Origin: Rhodospirillales bacterium
Lineage (GTDB): Bacteria; Pseudomonadota; Alphaproteobacteria; Rhodospirillales; Magnetospirillaceae
Direction: 5' to 3'
DNA: 19,970 nt
NCBI GenBank assembly: GCA_030040955.1
Contig: JASHSH010000473.1
Coordinates: 1-19,970, forward strand
The notes beneath the pieces were generated by a model that ran no database searches, had not been told where the DNA came from, and saw nothing but the letters and a program-made list of their open reading frames with translations. A program made the translations under genes and the position numbers. Shown here piece after piece: positions 1 through 7,040 of the stretch (its first letter is position 1; each line of letters opens with the position of its first letter).

Positions 1-699
1 CTGGGTCTGGTGCCCGAGCCGCACGCGACCCAGGTGATCCCGCGCGATCGCCACGCCGCCTTTTTCGCTGCGCTCGGCGTGGTTGCGGGCTCGGTCGAAC
101 GCGTCGCCATCGAGGTGCGCAACTTGCAGCGCACCGAGGTGGGCGAGGCCGAGGAATATTTCTCCTCCGGCCAGAAGGGCAGCTCGTCGATGCCGCATAA
201 GCGCAACCCGGTGCTCGCCGAGAACCTCACCGGTCTGGCCCGCCTCGTCCGCGCCTATGTGACGCCGGCGCTCGAAGATGTCGCGCTGTGGCACGAACGC
301 GACATCAGCCATTCCTCGGTCGAGCGGGTGATCGCGCCAGACGCCACCCTCGCGCTCGACTTCGCACTCGCGCGTCTGGCCGATCTGGTTGCGCGGCTGG
401 TGATCTATCCCGAATCGGTGGCACGCAACCTGGCGCGCCAAAGTGGGCTGGTCTACAGCCAAAGCGCGATGCTGGCGCTGACGCTCGCGGGAATGGGCCG
501 CGACGAGGCCTATGCGCTGGTCCAGCGCCACGCGATGGCCGCCTGGGAGAAGGGTGACGGCAGCTTCCGGGCTCGCCTCTCGGCCGATCCCGAGGTAGCG
601 AAGCGAATCCCCGCCGCGCAGCTCGAATCGCTGTTCGATCCGCGCCAGCACACCAAGCACGTCGATACGATATTCCGCCGCGTGTTCGGACACGCATGA
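1..699 (+). CDS. purB: Adenylosuccinate lyase, C-terminal part (5' end outside window)
   Basis: Adenylosuccinate lyase removes fumarate from SAICAR and from adenylosuccinate, so it acts twice in purine nucleotide synthesis as a cytosolic homotetramer. The reading frame is open from base 1, and 232 residues remain before the stop. The family is usually about 430-450 residues, so roughly the first half lies upstream of the window. The visible part has the fumarase/aspartase superfamily signature GSSSMPHKRNP (about residues 60-70 of the fragment), which is the flexible loop carrying the catalytic serine. It also has the C-terminal helical region ending in a basic tail. The stop codon overlaps the start of the next gene by 4 bases (ATGA), so the two are probably translationally coupled. 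The GTG at base 10 is internal and not a start. The assignment is confident from the signature, and other lyases of the superfamily are less likely. Confidence 0.93.
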   Translation: MGLVPEPHATQVIPRDRHAAFFAALGVVAGSVERVAIEVRNLQRTEVGEAEEYFSSGQKGSSSMPHKRNPVLAENLTGLARLVRAYVTPALEDVALWHERDISHSSVERVIAPDATLALDFALARLADLVARLVIYPESVARNLARQSGLVYSQSAMLALTLAGMGRDEAYALVQRHAMAAWEKGDGSFRARLSADPEVAKRIPAAQLESLFDPRQHTKHVDTIFRRVFGHA

Positions 700-1589
700 G
701 CGAGGCGCACGATCCAGGTCGCGAGGTCGCGCGGCTGATCAAGCGCGTGGTGCGGTTCCGCGAGCAGGTGGCGACTTGGCGGCGGCTCGGCCTGCCGATG
801 CCGTTCCGGCGGGCGCGCAAGAATTCATTGCTGCGCGATCTCGCCGCGCACTGGACCGGTGCCTTGGCACCGACCGTCGCCGGCGATCTCGTCTATCTTC
901 CGGCGCCGCTGGATTTTCAGGCGCTGCGTCTGCTGTTCGGGGAGGGCGGCGCGCCTCCGCCCGCGCTGAACCGTCTGCCGCCAGGCGGGGTGGCGTTCGA
1001 CATCGGCGCGAATTTGGGGGAATGGACCCTGCCGCTCGCCCGCGCGGCCGGACCGGGGGGACGGGTGCTTGCCTTCGAGCCGAATCCGGCTGTGGCGGAC
1101 GCGCTCGCGCGCAGCCTGCGCATCGGCGGTCTCCGCCAAGTCACATTGCATCGCGCCGCGCTGTCCGGCTCGGAAGGGACCGCGCCCTTCATCGTCGCCG
1201 CCGGCAATTCCGGCGAATCGCGGATCGGCGCCGCGGCGGATGGATCCGAGATCCAGGTCCGCACGCGGTTGCTCGATGCGGTGGCGGCCGAGGCCGGGCT
1301 TGCGCGCATCGATCTGGTCAAGATCGATGTCGAGGGCCACGAGCGGAAGGTGCTGGAAGGCGGACGCGCGACCATCGAACGCTTCCGGCCCGCCCTCGTC
1401 GTCGAAATCGGCCATGAGACGGGCGAAGATCGTGCCGCTCTCGCGGATTTGTACGAGTCGCTCGGCTACGCGGCGGAGGCCGTGCTGCTCGACGAAGGCG
1501 CGCTGCCCGCCAGCCTCGCCGACTATCGCGCGGCGCGGGGCGCCTGCGCAGCGGTCGAGCCGCGCAACTTGATGCTCCTGCCTCGGTAA
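696..1589 (+). CDS. FkbM family SAM-dependent methyltransferase
   Basis: This 297-residue protein is a class I methyltransferase of the FkbM type, a group that O-methylates sugars, polyketides or other small molecules. The substrate here is unknown. The SAM-binding motif I reads FDIGANLGEW (residues 101-110). An acidic strand end EPNP follows at 128-131, and the FkbM-typical IDLVKIDVEGHE is at 205-216. The first 95 residues are basic and have no recognised domain. The ATG start overlaps the purB stop by 4 bases, which supports both the start and co-transcription. No sugar or polysaccharide genes lie nearby, so the pairing with purB gives no functional clue. Its stop lies one base from the stop of the convergent crotonase-family gene. 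Fold confidence is high and function is open. Confidence 0.88.
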   Translation: MSEAHDPGREVARLIKRVVRFREQVATWRRLGLPMPFRRARKNSLLRDLAAHWTGALAPTVAGDLVYLPAPLDFQALRLLFGEGGAPPPALNRLPPGGVAFDIGANLGEWTLPLARAAGPGGRVLAFEPNPAVADALARSLRIGGLRQVTLHRAALSGSEGTAPFIVAAGNSGESRIGAAADGSEIQVRTRLLDAVAAEAGLARIDLVKIDVEGHERKVLEGGRATIERFRPALVVEIGHETGEDRAALADLYESLGYAAEAVLLDEGALPASLADYRAARGACAAVEPRNLMLLPR

Positions 1590-1590
1590 G

Positions 1591-2382
1591 TCAGCAGCCG
1601 CGCCAGTTCGGCGGCCGCTTTTCCAGGAAAGCGTCGATGCCCTCGGCCGCGTCGGCGGCGAGCATGTTGGTGGTCATCACCTCGGCGGCATAGGCATAGG
1701 CCGCGTCGAGGTCGAGTTCGGCCTGACGGTAGAACGCCTCCTTGCCGATGGCGAGGACGAGCGGCGATTTCGCGGCCATGCCCTCGGCGAGGGCGGCCAT
1801 CGTCGTGTCCAGCGCCTCGGGCGCGACCGCGCGGTTGACCAGCCCGATGCGCACCGCCTGCTCGGCATCGATCATCTCGCCGGTGAGCAACATCCCCATC
1901 GCCGCCTTGCGGCCGACATTGCGCGAGAGCGCGACCATCGGGGTCGAACAGAACAGGCCGATATTCACCCCGGGCGTGGCGAAGCGCGCCGCGGTCGAGG
2001 CGATGGCGAGATCGCAGGAGGCGACAAGCTGGCAGCCAGCCGCGGTGGCGATCCCCTGGACTTTGGCGATCACCGGCTTGGGCAGGCGCACGATCGCCTT
2101 CATCAGCTCGGCGCAGCGCGCGAAAGTCGCCTGATAGGTCTCGCGGCGCGGATCCGCGCGCAGCTCCTTGAGGTCGTGCCCGGCGGAGAAGGCCGGGCCG
2201 GCGCCGGCCAGCACCACGACATGGACCGAGGCGTCGGCCGCCGCCGCACGCAGCGCCTCGATCAGCGCGGCCATGAGCCCCATCGACAGCGCATTGCGCG
2301 CCGCCGGACGATTGAGCGTCAGAGTCAGCACGCCGGCCTCGGCGGAGCGCAGCAGCAGGGGTGGCGGCGAAAGCTCGGTCAT
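1591..2382 (-). CDS. Enoyl-CoA hydratase/isomerase family protein, ECHDC3-like
   Basis: This is a crotonase-fold protein of 263 residues, the usual single-domain length. The oxyanion-hole segments are visible as AFSAGHDLKEL (about 65-75) and GIATAAGCQL (110-119). The stretch FATPGVNIGLFCSTP (134-148) and the C-terminal FLEKRPPNW resemble the ECHDC3 branch rather than classical fatty-acid hydratases. The two glutamates of rat mitochondrial hydratase (E144 in GGGCEL and E164 in the QPEI segment) correspond by eye to Q118 and G138. Water addition across a 2-enoyl-CoA is therefore doubtful, and the true reaction is unknown, though acyl-CoA binding is likely. It follows the flavin oxidoreductase gene on the same strand after 67 bases and is probably in one operon with it. 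The ATG at 2382 is the only reasonable start. Confidence 0.88.
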   Translation of the reverse strand: MTELSPPPLLLRSAEAGVLTLTLNRPAARNALSMGLMAALIEALRAAAADASVHVVVLAGAGPAFSAGHDLKELRADPRRETYQATFARCAELMKAIVRLPKPVIAKVQGIATAAGCQLVASCDLAIASTAARFATPGVNIGLFCSTPMVALSRNVGRKAAMGMLLTGEMIDAEQAVRIGLVNRAVAPEALDTTMAALAEGMAAKSPLVLAIGKEAFYRQAELDLDAAYAYAAEVMTTNMLAADAAEGIDAFLEKRPPNWRGC

Positions 2383-2449
2383 GGCGCGAACCTCGGCGAT
2401 GCGGACGCCAGCATACGCGCGTCGGGCGCCGGGGGGAACTTCGGACGAA

Positions 2450-3571
2450 CTACTCCGCCGCAGCCTTCATCCGCAGCTTGGCGCCCGGCCACAGATTTGG
2501 CCGCGCGCGCAGATATTGCCTGGGACAATAGGCCTCGGCGCCGAGGGTGTCGGCCGCGCGCCACACCCAGCGCGGATCGTCGAGGAAGGCGCGGGCGAGG
2601 GCGACCATGTCCGCCTGTCCCGAAGCCACGATCGCCTCGGCCTGGTGCGGCTCGACGATCATGCCCACGCTGCGGGTGACGATGCCGGTCTCGCGGCGGA
2701 TCTTCTCCGCGAACTGCACCTGGTAGCCCGGCCCCACCGCGACCTTGGCGTCGTGGACATTGCCCGCCGAGGAGACGCAGACATAGTCGAGGCCAAGCGC
2801 CTTGGCCGCCTTCACATAGCGCACCGCCTCGTCCGGATCGAACCCGCCCTCGGTCCATTCGGAGGCGCTGATGCGCATGCCCATCGGCTTTTCGGCCGGC
2901 CAGGCGGCGCGCACCGCGGCCACCACTTCGAGCGGGAAGCGCATGCGGTTCTCCGGCGAACCTCCATACTGGTCGGTGCGCTTGTTCGAGAACGGCGAAA
3001 GGAACTGGTGCAGCAGATAGCCGTGCGCGGAATGCACCTCGACCAGGTCGAAACCCACGCGCATCGCCCGGCCGGCGGCGGCAACGAAGGCCGCGACCAC
3101 CCCGTCCATGTCGGCGCGCGAGGCCGCCTTGGGCGTGTGCCAGGTCGGCGCGAAGGGAATTGCCGAGGCGGACAGCGTCTCCCATGCGCCGTCATCGGCG
3201 GTGAGCGGTCCGCTGCCCTTCCAGGGAACGTTGGTCGAGGCCTTGCGTCCGGCATGGGCGAGCTGGATGCCGACGGCGGAGGGCGAGGTCGCGCGTACGG
3301 TGCGCAGCACGCCGGCGAAGGCCGCTTCGCAGGCCTCTGAATATATGCCGGTGCAGCCGGGCGAAATGCGGCCCTGCGCGGTCACGCCGGTCGCCTCGAC
3401 CATCACCAGGCCGGGACCCGAGCTCGACAGGCTGCCGAGATGCTGGTGGTGCCAGGGCTGCGGCACGCCGTCGATCGCGTTGTACTGGCACATCGGCGAC
3501 ACGGCGATCCGGTTGGCCAAGGTGAGGCCGCGCATCGCGAGCGGCCGGAACAGATGCGGTTGGGTTGTCAT
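2450..3571 (-). CDS. NADH:flavin oxidoreductase / NADPH dehydrogenase, old yellow enzyme family (YqjM-like)
   Basis: This 373-residue FMN-dependent TIM-barrel ene-reductase is predicted to reduce activated C=C bonds with NAD(P)H. The N-terminus has RIAVSPMCQY (21-30), with the Cys28 and Tyr30 typical of the YqjM (thermophilic-like) class. QLAHAGRKAS (105-114) follows, then the substrate-binding pair in VHSAHGYLLHQFLSPFSNKR (H182, H185, Y187) and DQYGGSPENR (202-211). The late segment with ARAFLDDPRW is typical of the FMN phosphate-binding end. It is the first gene of a probable two-gene minus-strand unit with the ECHDC3-like protein and is divergent from guaA. A perfect 6-5-6 palindrome lies in the shared upstream region. 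It could be named namA/yqjM by similarity, but the physiological substrate is not deducible. Confidence 0.93.
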   Translation of the reverse strand: MTTQPHLFRPLAMRGLTLANRIAVSPMCQYNAIDGVPQPWHHQHLGSLSSSGPGLVMVEATGVTAQGRISPGCTGIYSEACEAAFAGVLRTVRATSPSAVGIQLAHAGRKASTNVPWKGSGPLTADDGAWETLSASAIPFAPTWHTPKAASRADMDGVVAAFVAAAGRAMRVGFDLVEVHSAHGYLLHQFLSPFSNKRTDQYGGSPENRMRFPLEVVAAVRAAWPAEKPMGMRISASEWTEGGFDPDEAVRYVKAAKALGLDYVCVSSAGNVHDAKVAVGPGYQVQFAEKIRRETGIVTRSVGMIVEPHQAEAIVASGQADMVALARAFLDDPRWVWRAADTLGAEAYCPRQYLRARPNLWPGAKLRMKAAAE

Positions 3572-3634
3572 TGGGGCCCCGCGGATGAAACTAGGGGCGG
3601 CGCCTGGCCGGGACGGCGGCCGCGCCGCGACAGG

Positions 3635-3651
3635 CCGGGAACATATCCCGG
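3635..3651. promoter_or_regulatory. Perfect palindrome in the divergent OYE/guaA upstream region
   Basis: CCGGGA (3635-3640) and TCCCGG (3646-3651) are exact reverse complements separated by ACATA. The site lies 64 bases upstream of the oxidoreductase start and about 57 bases upstream of the guaA -35 element. It is placed where a repressor or activator of either gene could bind. No regulator gene is adjacent, so the role is inference only. Confidence 0.3.
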
Positions 3652-3707
3652 AACCCGAAAGCGGGGAAATGCCGTTCGCGCCGCACGCCCATGCGCGCTG
3701 GCCGGCC

Positions 3708-3736
3708 TTGTTGCCGAGATGCGCCTTGGCTATATG
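3708..3736 (+). promoter_or_regulatory. Candidate sigma-70-type promoter of guaA
   Basis: TTGTTG (3708-3713) and TATATG (3731-3736) are separated by exactly 17 bases. The -10 element ends 26 bases before the guaA ATG. This is one of the best -35/-10 pairs seen by eye in the window. Confidence 0.55.
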
Positions 3737-3762
3737 TGCCGGATTATCAGCCGGATGCCCGC

Positions 3763-5316
3763 ATGACCGACCGCGTTCTCATCGTCGATTTCGGCTCGCA
3801 GGTCACCCAGCTCATCGCGCGCCGGCTCCGCGAATCGGGCGTCTACTGCGAAATCCACCCCTATGATCGGGTGAATGCGGCGAGCCTCGCCGAGTTCGCG
3901 CCCAAGGCGGTTATCCTGTCCGGCGGGCCGGCCTCCGTGACGGAGCCCGGCGCGCCGCGCATTCCCCAAGCCGTGTTCGACGCCGGCGTGCCGCTGCTCG
4001 GCATCTGCTACGGCCAGCAGGCGCTGTGCGCGCAGCTCGGAGGGCGGGTGGCGCCAGGCGACCAGCGCGAATTCGGCCGCGCGGTGGTCGACATCACCGG
4101 CGAATGCGCGCTCCTTCAAGACGTATGGAGCCCGGGCGGCCGCGAGACCGTGTGGATGAGCCATGGCGACCGGGTGGTCGAGCTTCCGCCGGGATTCCGC
4201 TCGGTGGGATCGTCGGAGGGTGCGCCCTTCGCCATCGTCGCCGATGACCGCCGCCGCTATTACGGGCTGATGTTTCATCCCGAGGTGGTGCATACGCCGC
4301 ACGGGGTGGCGCTGCTGCGGAATTTCACCCACCGGGTGGCCGGCTGCTCCGGCGACTGGACCATGACCGCGTTCCGCGCCCAGGCGGTGGAGCATATCCG
4401 CAAGCAGGTCGGGCGCGGACGGGTGCTGTGCGGTCTGTCGGGCGGCGTGGACTCGGCGGTCACCGCGGCGCTGATCCACGAGGCGGTGGGCAATCAACTG
4501 AGCTGCGTGCTCGTCGATCACGGGCTGATGCGCAAGGGCGAGGCCGAGCAGGTGGCGCGGGTGTTCCGCGACCGGTTCAATATCCGCCTGGTGCTTGCCG
4601 ACGCCTCGGACCGGTTCCTGGCCGCGCTCGCCGGCAGGATCGACCCGGAGGAGAAGCGCAAGATCATCGGCGCGACCTTCATCGACGTGTTCGAGGAAGA
4701 GGCCGCAAAGCTCGGCGGCGCCGATTTCTTGGCCCAGGGCACGCTTTACCCGGACGTGATCGAATCGGTGAGCGTGGCCGGCGGCCCTTCGGCGACGATC
4801 AAGTCGCACCATAATGTCGGCGGCCTGCCCGCGCGCATGAACATGCGGCTTGTCGAGCCGCTGCGCGAGCTGTTCAAGGACGAGGTGCGTGTGCTCGGGC
4901 GCGAGCTCGGCCTGCCCGACGACATGGTGAAGCGCCATCCGTTCCCCGGGCCCGGGCTGGCGATCCGCATTCCCGGCCAGGAGATCACGCGCGAGAAGCT
5001 CGACCTGCTCCGTCACGCCGACGCGATCTATCTCGAGGAACTACGCGCGGCCGGACTTTACGACGCGATCTGGCAGGCTTTCGCCGTGCTGCTGCCGGTG
5101 CGAACGGTGGGCGTGATGGGGGACGCGCGGACCTATGATTACGCTTGCGCCCTGCGTGCCGTGACCTCGACCGACGGAATGACCGCCGACTTCCACCCGC
5201 TGCCGCACGAGCTGCTGGGGCGCATCGCCAATCGCATCATCAACGAGACGCGCGGCATCAACCGCGTGACCTACGACATCACCTCGAAGCCACCCGGCAC
5301 CATCGAGTGGGAGTGA
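3763..5316 (+). CDS. guaA: GMP synthase (glutamine-hydrolysing)
   Basis: GMP synthase converts XMP to GMP using ATP and ammonia released from glutamine, in the cytosol. The 517-residue length is normal for the single-chain form. The N-terminal class I glutamine amidotransferase domain has the nucleophile in GICYGQQ (C82) and the catalytic H172/E174 in MFHPEV. The ATP-pyrophosphatase domain begins with the P-loop LSGGVDS (225-231). The dimerisation domain ends in the canonical SKPPGTIEWE. The frame is open further upstream to 3691, but the family N-terminus MTDRVLIVDFGSQ fixes the start at the ATG at 3763, behind a well-spaced promoter. Base composition changes sharply after the stop. The 3' end of guaA is known as an integration site for genomic islands, and the intact C-terminus here is consistent with an insertion that regenerated or spared it. 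Confidence 0.98.
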   Translation: MTDRVLIVDFGSQVTQLIARRLRESGVYCEIHPYDRVNAASLAEFAPKAVILSGGPASVTEPGAPRIPQAVFDAGVPLLGICYGQQALCAQLGGRVAPGDQREFGRAVVDITGECALLQDVWSPGGRETVWMSHGDRVVELPPGFRSVGSSEGAPFAIVADDRRRYYGLMFHPEVVHTPHGVALLRNFTHRVAGCSGDWTMTAFRAQAVEHIRKQVGRGRVLCGLSGGVDSAVTAALIHEAVGNQLSCVLVDHGLMRKGEAEQVARVFRDRFNIRLVLADASDRFLAALAGRIDPEEKRKIIGATFIDVFEEEAAKLGGADFLAQGTLYPDVIESVSVAGGPSATIKSHHNVGGLPARMNMRLVEPLRELFKDEVRVLGRELGLPDDMVKRHPFPGPGLAIRIPGQEITREKLDLLRHADAIYLEELRAAGLYDAIWQAFAVLLPVRTVGVMGDARTYDYACALRAVTSTDGMTADFHPLPHELLGRIANRIINETRGINRVTYDITSKPPGTIEWE

Positions 5317-5354
5317 TGGGACGTGAGTCACCCTGACGTTGATGCACGATAAGT

Positions 5355-5591
5355 GTGGTGCCAAATTCGGCATCGACTTCATCTACCCGCTCTTGGTGGA
5401 CGGTCGCTGTGGTCTTCAACTTTGATGTTTCAGTGTTCGAGCATTCGAGATTGGCCGCGCTGCAAGGAACCCTAGGTGAGATTATTAGCGAATATCGCTT
5501 CCCACCGAACCACCATCAGCACCAATGGCCGGCCAGGAATCGTGTGCGAGCTCCAAGATTGAGTCCGCCTACTCCATTGGCTGACCTCTGA
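5355..5591 (+). CDS. Small hypothetical ORF behind guaA (doubtful)
   Basis: This open frame encodes 78 residues from GTG at 5355, or 60 from GTG at 5409. I recognise no family. The middle has a plausible helix-rich stretch (HSRLAALQGTLGEIISEY), but the C-terminal third is rich in H, P and R and looks like non-coding DNA read through. No clear ribosome-binding site precedes either start. Its TGA overlaps the ATG of the next ORF by one base, which is the only positive sign of coding. It may instead be leader DNA or a decayed remnant in the low-GC insert. The interval 5317-5590 holds nothing else I can identify. Confidence 0.25.
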   Translation: MVPNSASTSSTRSWWTVAVVFNFDVSVFEHSRLAALQGTLGEIISEYRFPPNHHQHQWPARNRVRAPRLSPPTPLADL

Positions 5592-6391
5592 TGAGCGTCT
5601 GGCGTCCTCTCAAGGATACTGGTTCGGGCTATCTGCTTAGTCTCAGTGACTCGCTCAGGCTTGCCGAAACTCAATGTCCGAATATGTTAGTGCCGGTCGC
5701 CGACAGCACGATGATCGTGGCCAGCGATTATTCAGGTCAGCATAAGGACGCGAGCCACGAAGCGTATTCCTTCGTCGTTACAACGGATCGCGCGCTGAAT
5801 CGCTGGTTACCTTCATTGCACGAGTTTCGAGAACAATGGCTACCGGATGGGCGGCGCATTTCGTTCAAACGCCTTAACGAGCCGGTTCGAAGGAAGGCAC
5901 TTCCAGCCTTTCTCCAATCAGTGGGCCAACTAAGCGGAAATCTGATTACGGTCCTGGTCGATCGGGGGGTAGGTAGCTTCATTTCAGGCGGTCCGAACGC
6001 TGCGATCGAAGTGCTTCCGTATTGCTTCGCTCCTAACGAAGGCGAGCACACCGTTGAGAAAATGCTCCGACTAGCAAGCTTTGTTGCCTTCATAATTGCG
6101 GGACTTCGTCGCGAGAATCAGGAGTCGAATTGGGTAAGCGATCACGATGAAGCTCTGGACAGCCACGATAAGCGAGAAAGGTTTGCGCGCTTGGCCACCT
6201 ATCTCACTTTTGGTCTTACGGGCTGGAAGCAGCCGGCAGACCATCTATTCGGCACCACCGAATTGCCCCAAGCGCCTTATTGGTCGGAGGACGTAGCCTC
6301 GGTGGCGGACTTGGCCGCCGGGGCGTATTGTCAGTTAGAGCTGGGTACCTACCGGCCTCTTTGGGTAGAGAGACTTGGCGTGTGGGAATGA
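5591..6391 (+). CDS. Hypothetical protein, possible RNase H-fold (DUF3800-like)
   Basis: I do not recognise this 266-residue protein with certainty. It has no signal peptide and no clear membrane helix. A strand ending in an acidic residue followed by SG (MIVASDYSGQ, D46) opens the conserved-looking part. A second strand ends in D124 (LITVLVDRG), an acidic cluster lies at D184/D186 (SDHDEALD), and a C-terminal SVADLAAGAYCQ places D240 in a helix. This spacing of acidic residues resembles RNase H-like proteins of the DUF3800 type, which start with a DESG-like motif and end with an ADL-type helix. That is an inference from pattern only. GC is about 48-53% in the lines I counted, against 72% in a guaA line, and codon use differs from the neighbours, which suggests transfer. 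There is no good ribosome-binding site at the ATG at 5591, so a start at 5684 or 5711 is possible. It overlaps the next ORF by 4 bases. Confidence 0.72.
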   Translation: MSVWRPLKDTGSGYLLSLSDSLRLAETQCPNMLVPVADSTMIVASDYSGQHKDASHEAYSFVVTTDRALNRWLPSLHEFREQWLPDGRRISFKRLNEPVRRKALPAFLQSVGQLSGNLITVLVDRGVGSFISGGPNAAIEVLPYCFAPNEGEHTVEKMLRLASFVAFIIAGLRRENQESNWVSDHDEALDSHDKRERFARLATYLTFGLTGWKQPADHLFGTTELPQAPYWSEDVASVADLAAGAYCQLELGTYRPLWVERLGVWE

Positions 6392-6540
6392 GTTCGGAAG
6401 CCGTCGAAAGTTGGCGCGCGCGCGCGATTGGCAATTGGTTGGCCACCGGACGAGGCTCACTTAAGCACGTGCTACTTCGCCTTGAATTGGACGGCAAAGG
6501 GTTGGTCCGGTCGTCTGCCCAGGCTTTCGTTGGCGATTAG
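6388..6540 (+). CDS. Small hypothetical protein coupled to the preceding gene
   Basis: This 50-residue ORF starts at an ATG that overlaps the stop of the preceding gene (ATGA), the usual sign of translational coupling. The sequence MSSEAVESWRARAIGNWLATG is amphipathic and helix-forming, and no family is recognised. If real, it could be a partner or regulator of the upstream protein. If not, it is chance coding in the low-GC insert. The frame is open further back to 6280, but that part lies inside the upstream gene. The 62 bases between it and vapC hold no obvious feature. The downstream vapC is convergent. Confidence 0.4.
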   Translation: MSSEAVESWRARAIGNWLATGRGSLKHVLLRLELDGKGLVRSSAQAFVGD

Positions 6541-6602
6541 CTAGGCTTGAGAGAACCATCGCATGCTGGGGCGCAAGTTACATCGGTAGATAGTGCGGCG
6601 CC

Positions 6603-7040
6603 CTATGCCCCTCCGATGACGTGAAGCGCAGCCTTGCCGTCACGCACCGCGCTGGGCGACATCCGCCGGTCGAACGTCGCCAGTTGGCCGGCGTTAGCGA
6701 CGGCCAGCGCCAGTAGGTAGGAGTCGGTGACATGTCCGGGCGTCGCAATCTTCTCCGCATCCACCAGGGCCGAATGGACCAAACTGAGGGTATCTGGCCA
6801 GAACACATGGCCTGGGAGCGCCAATAGCCGCGCCAGTATCGGCACGACCGCCGCGGGCGAGCCCGCCGAGTTCGGGTATCTGGGGTGAGCGACGATGCGC
6901 AGAACTCCGTTTTGCGTCATCGGGCAGGTAGCCCATGACGAACTCGCCGTTCCGGCGAACCAGCTATGCGCGGCGTCGTGCGCGACATGCGTCGGGTCGA
7001 TCAGCGCGACCAATACATTGACGTCGAGCAAAAACGTCAC
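6603..7040 (-). CDS. vapC: PIN-domain ribonuclease toxin, VapC family
   Basis: This 145-residue PIN-domain protein is the toxin half of a type II toxin-antitoxin pair. Such toxins cleave specific RNAs (often tRNA or rRNA) with Mg2+. The N-terminus FLLDVNVLVALID carries the first metal-binding aspartate (D6). VTDSYLLALA supplies D106 and ATFDRR supplies D124. The second acidic position found in many PIN proteins falls in CPMTQNGVLRIV, where Q43 replaces glutamate. This variant occurs in a VapC subfamily with TQ-type motifs, so it does not by itself mean inactivity. The ATG overlaps the vapB stop by 4 bases, which is typical for the pair. It sits at the edge of the low-GC insert behind guaA, though its own GC content is closer to the chromosome. 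Confidence 0.9.
   Translation of the reverse strand: MTFLLDVNVLVALIDPTHVAHDAAHSWFAGTASSSWATCPMTQNGVLRIVAHPRYPNSAGSPAAVVPILARLLALPGHVFWPDTLSLVHSALVDAEKIATPGHVTDSYLLALAVANAGQLATFDRRMSPSAVRDGKAALHVIGGA

Noticed and set aside
2168..3340. 390-codon plus-strand ORF across the crotonase-family and flavin oxidoreductase genes
   Set aside because: It is antisense to two genes with clear family motifs. It has low-complexity composition and no start signal.
3730..5016. 428-codon minus-strand ORF over guaA
   Set aside because: It mirrors the guaA codons, has composition typical of GC-rich shadow frames and shows no recognisable motif.
5317..5354. tRNA gene or second copy of the guaA 3' end as an att site
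   Set aside because: No cloverleaf could be folded by eye. The only shared stretches with the guaA end elsewhere (such as GGGAGTGA near 7074 and 8246) are about 8 bases, as expected by chance.
5342..5425. 27-codon ORF starting MHDKCGAKFGIDF behind guaA
   Set aside because: It is short, has no ribosome-binding site or family match, and overlaps another doubtful frame.
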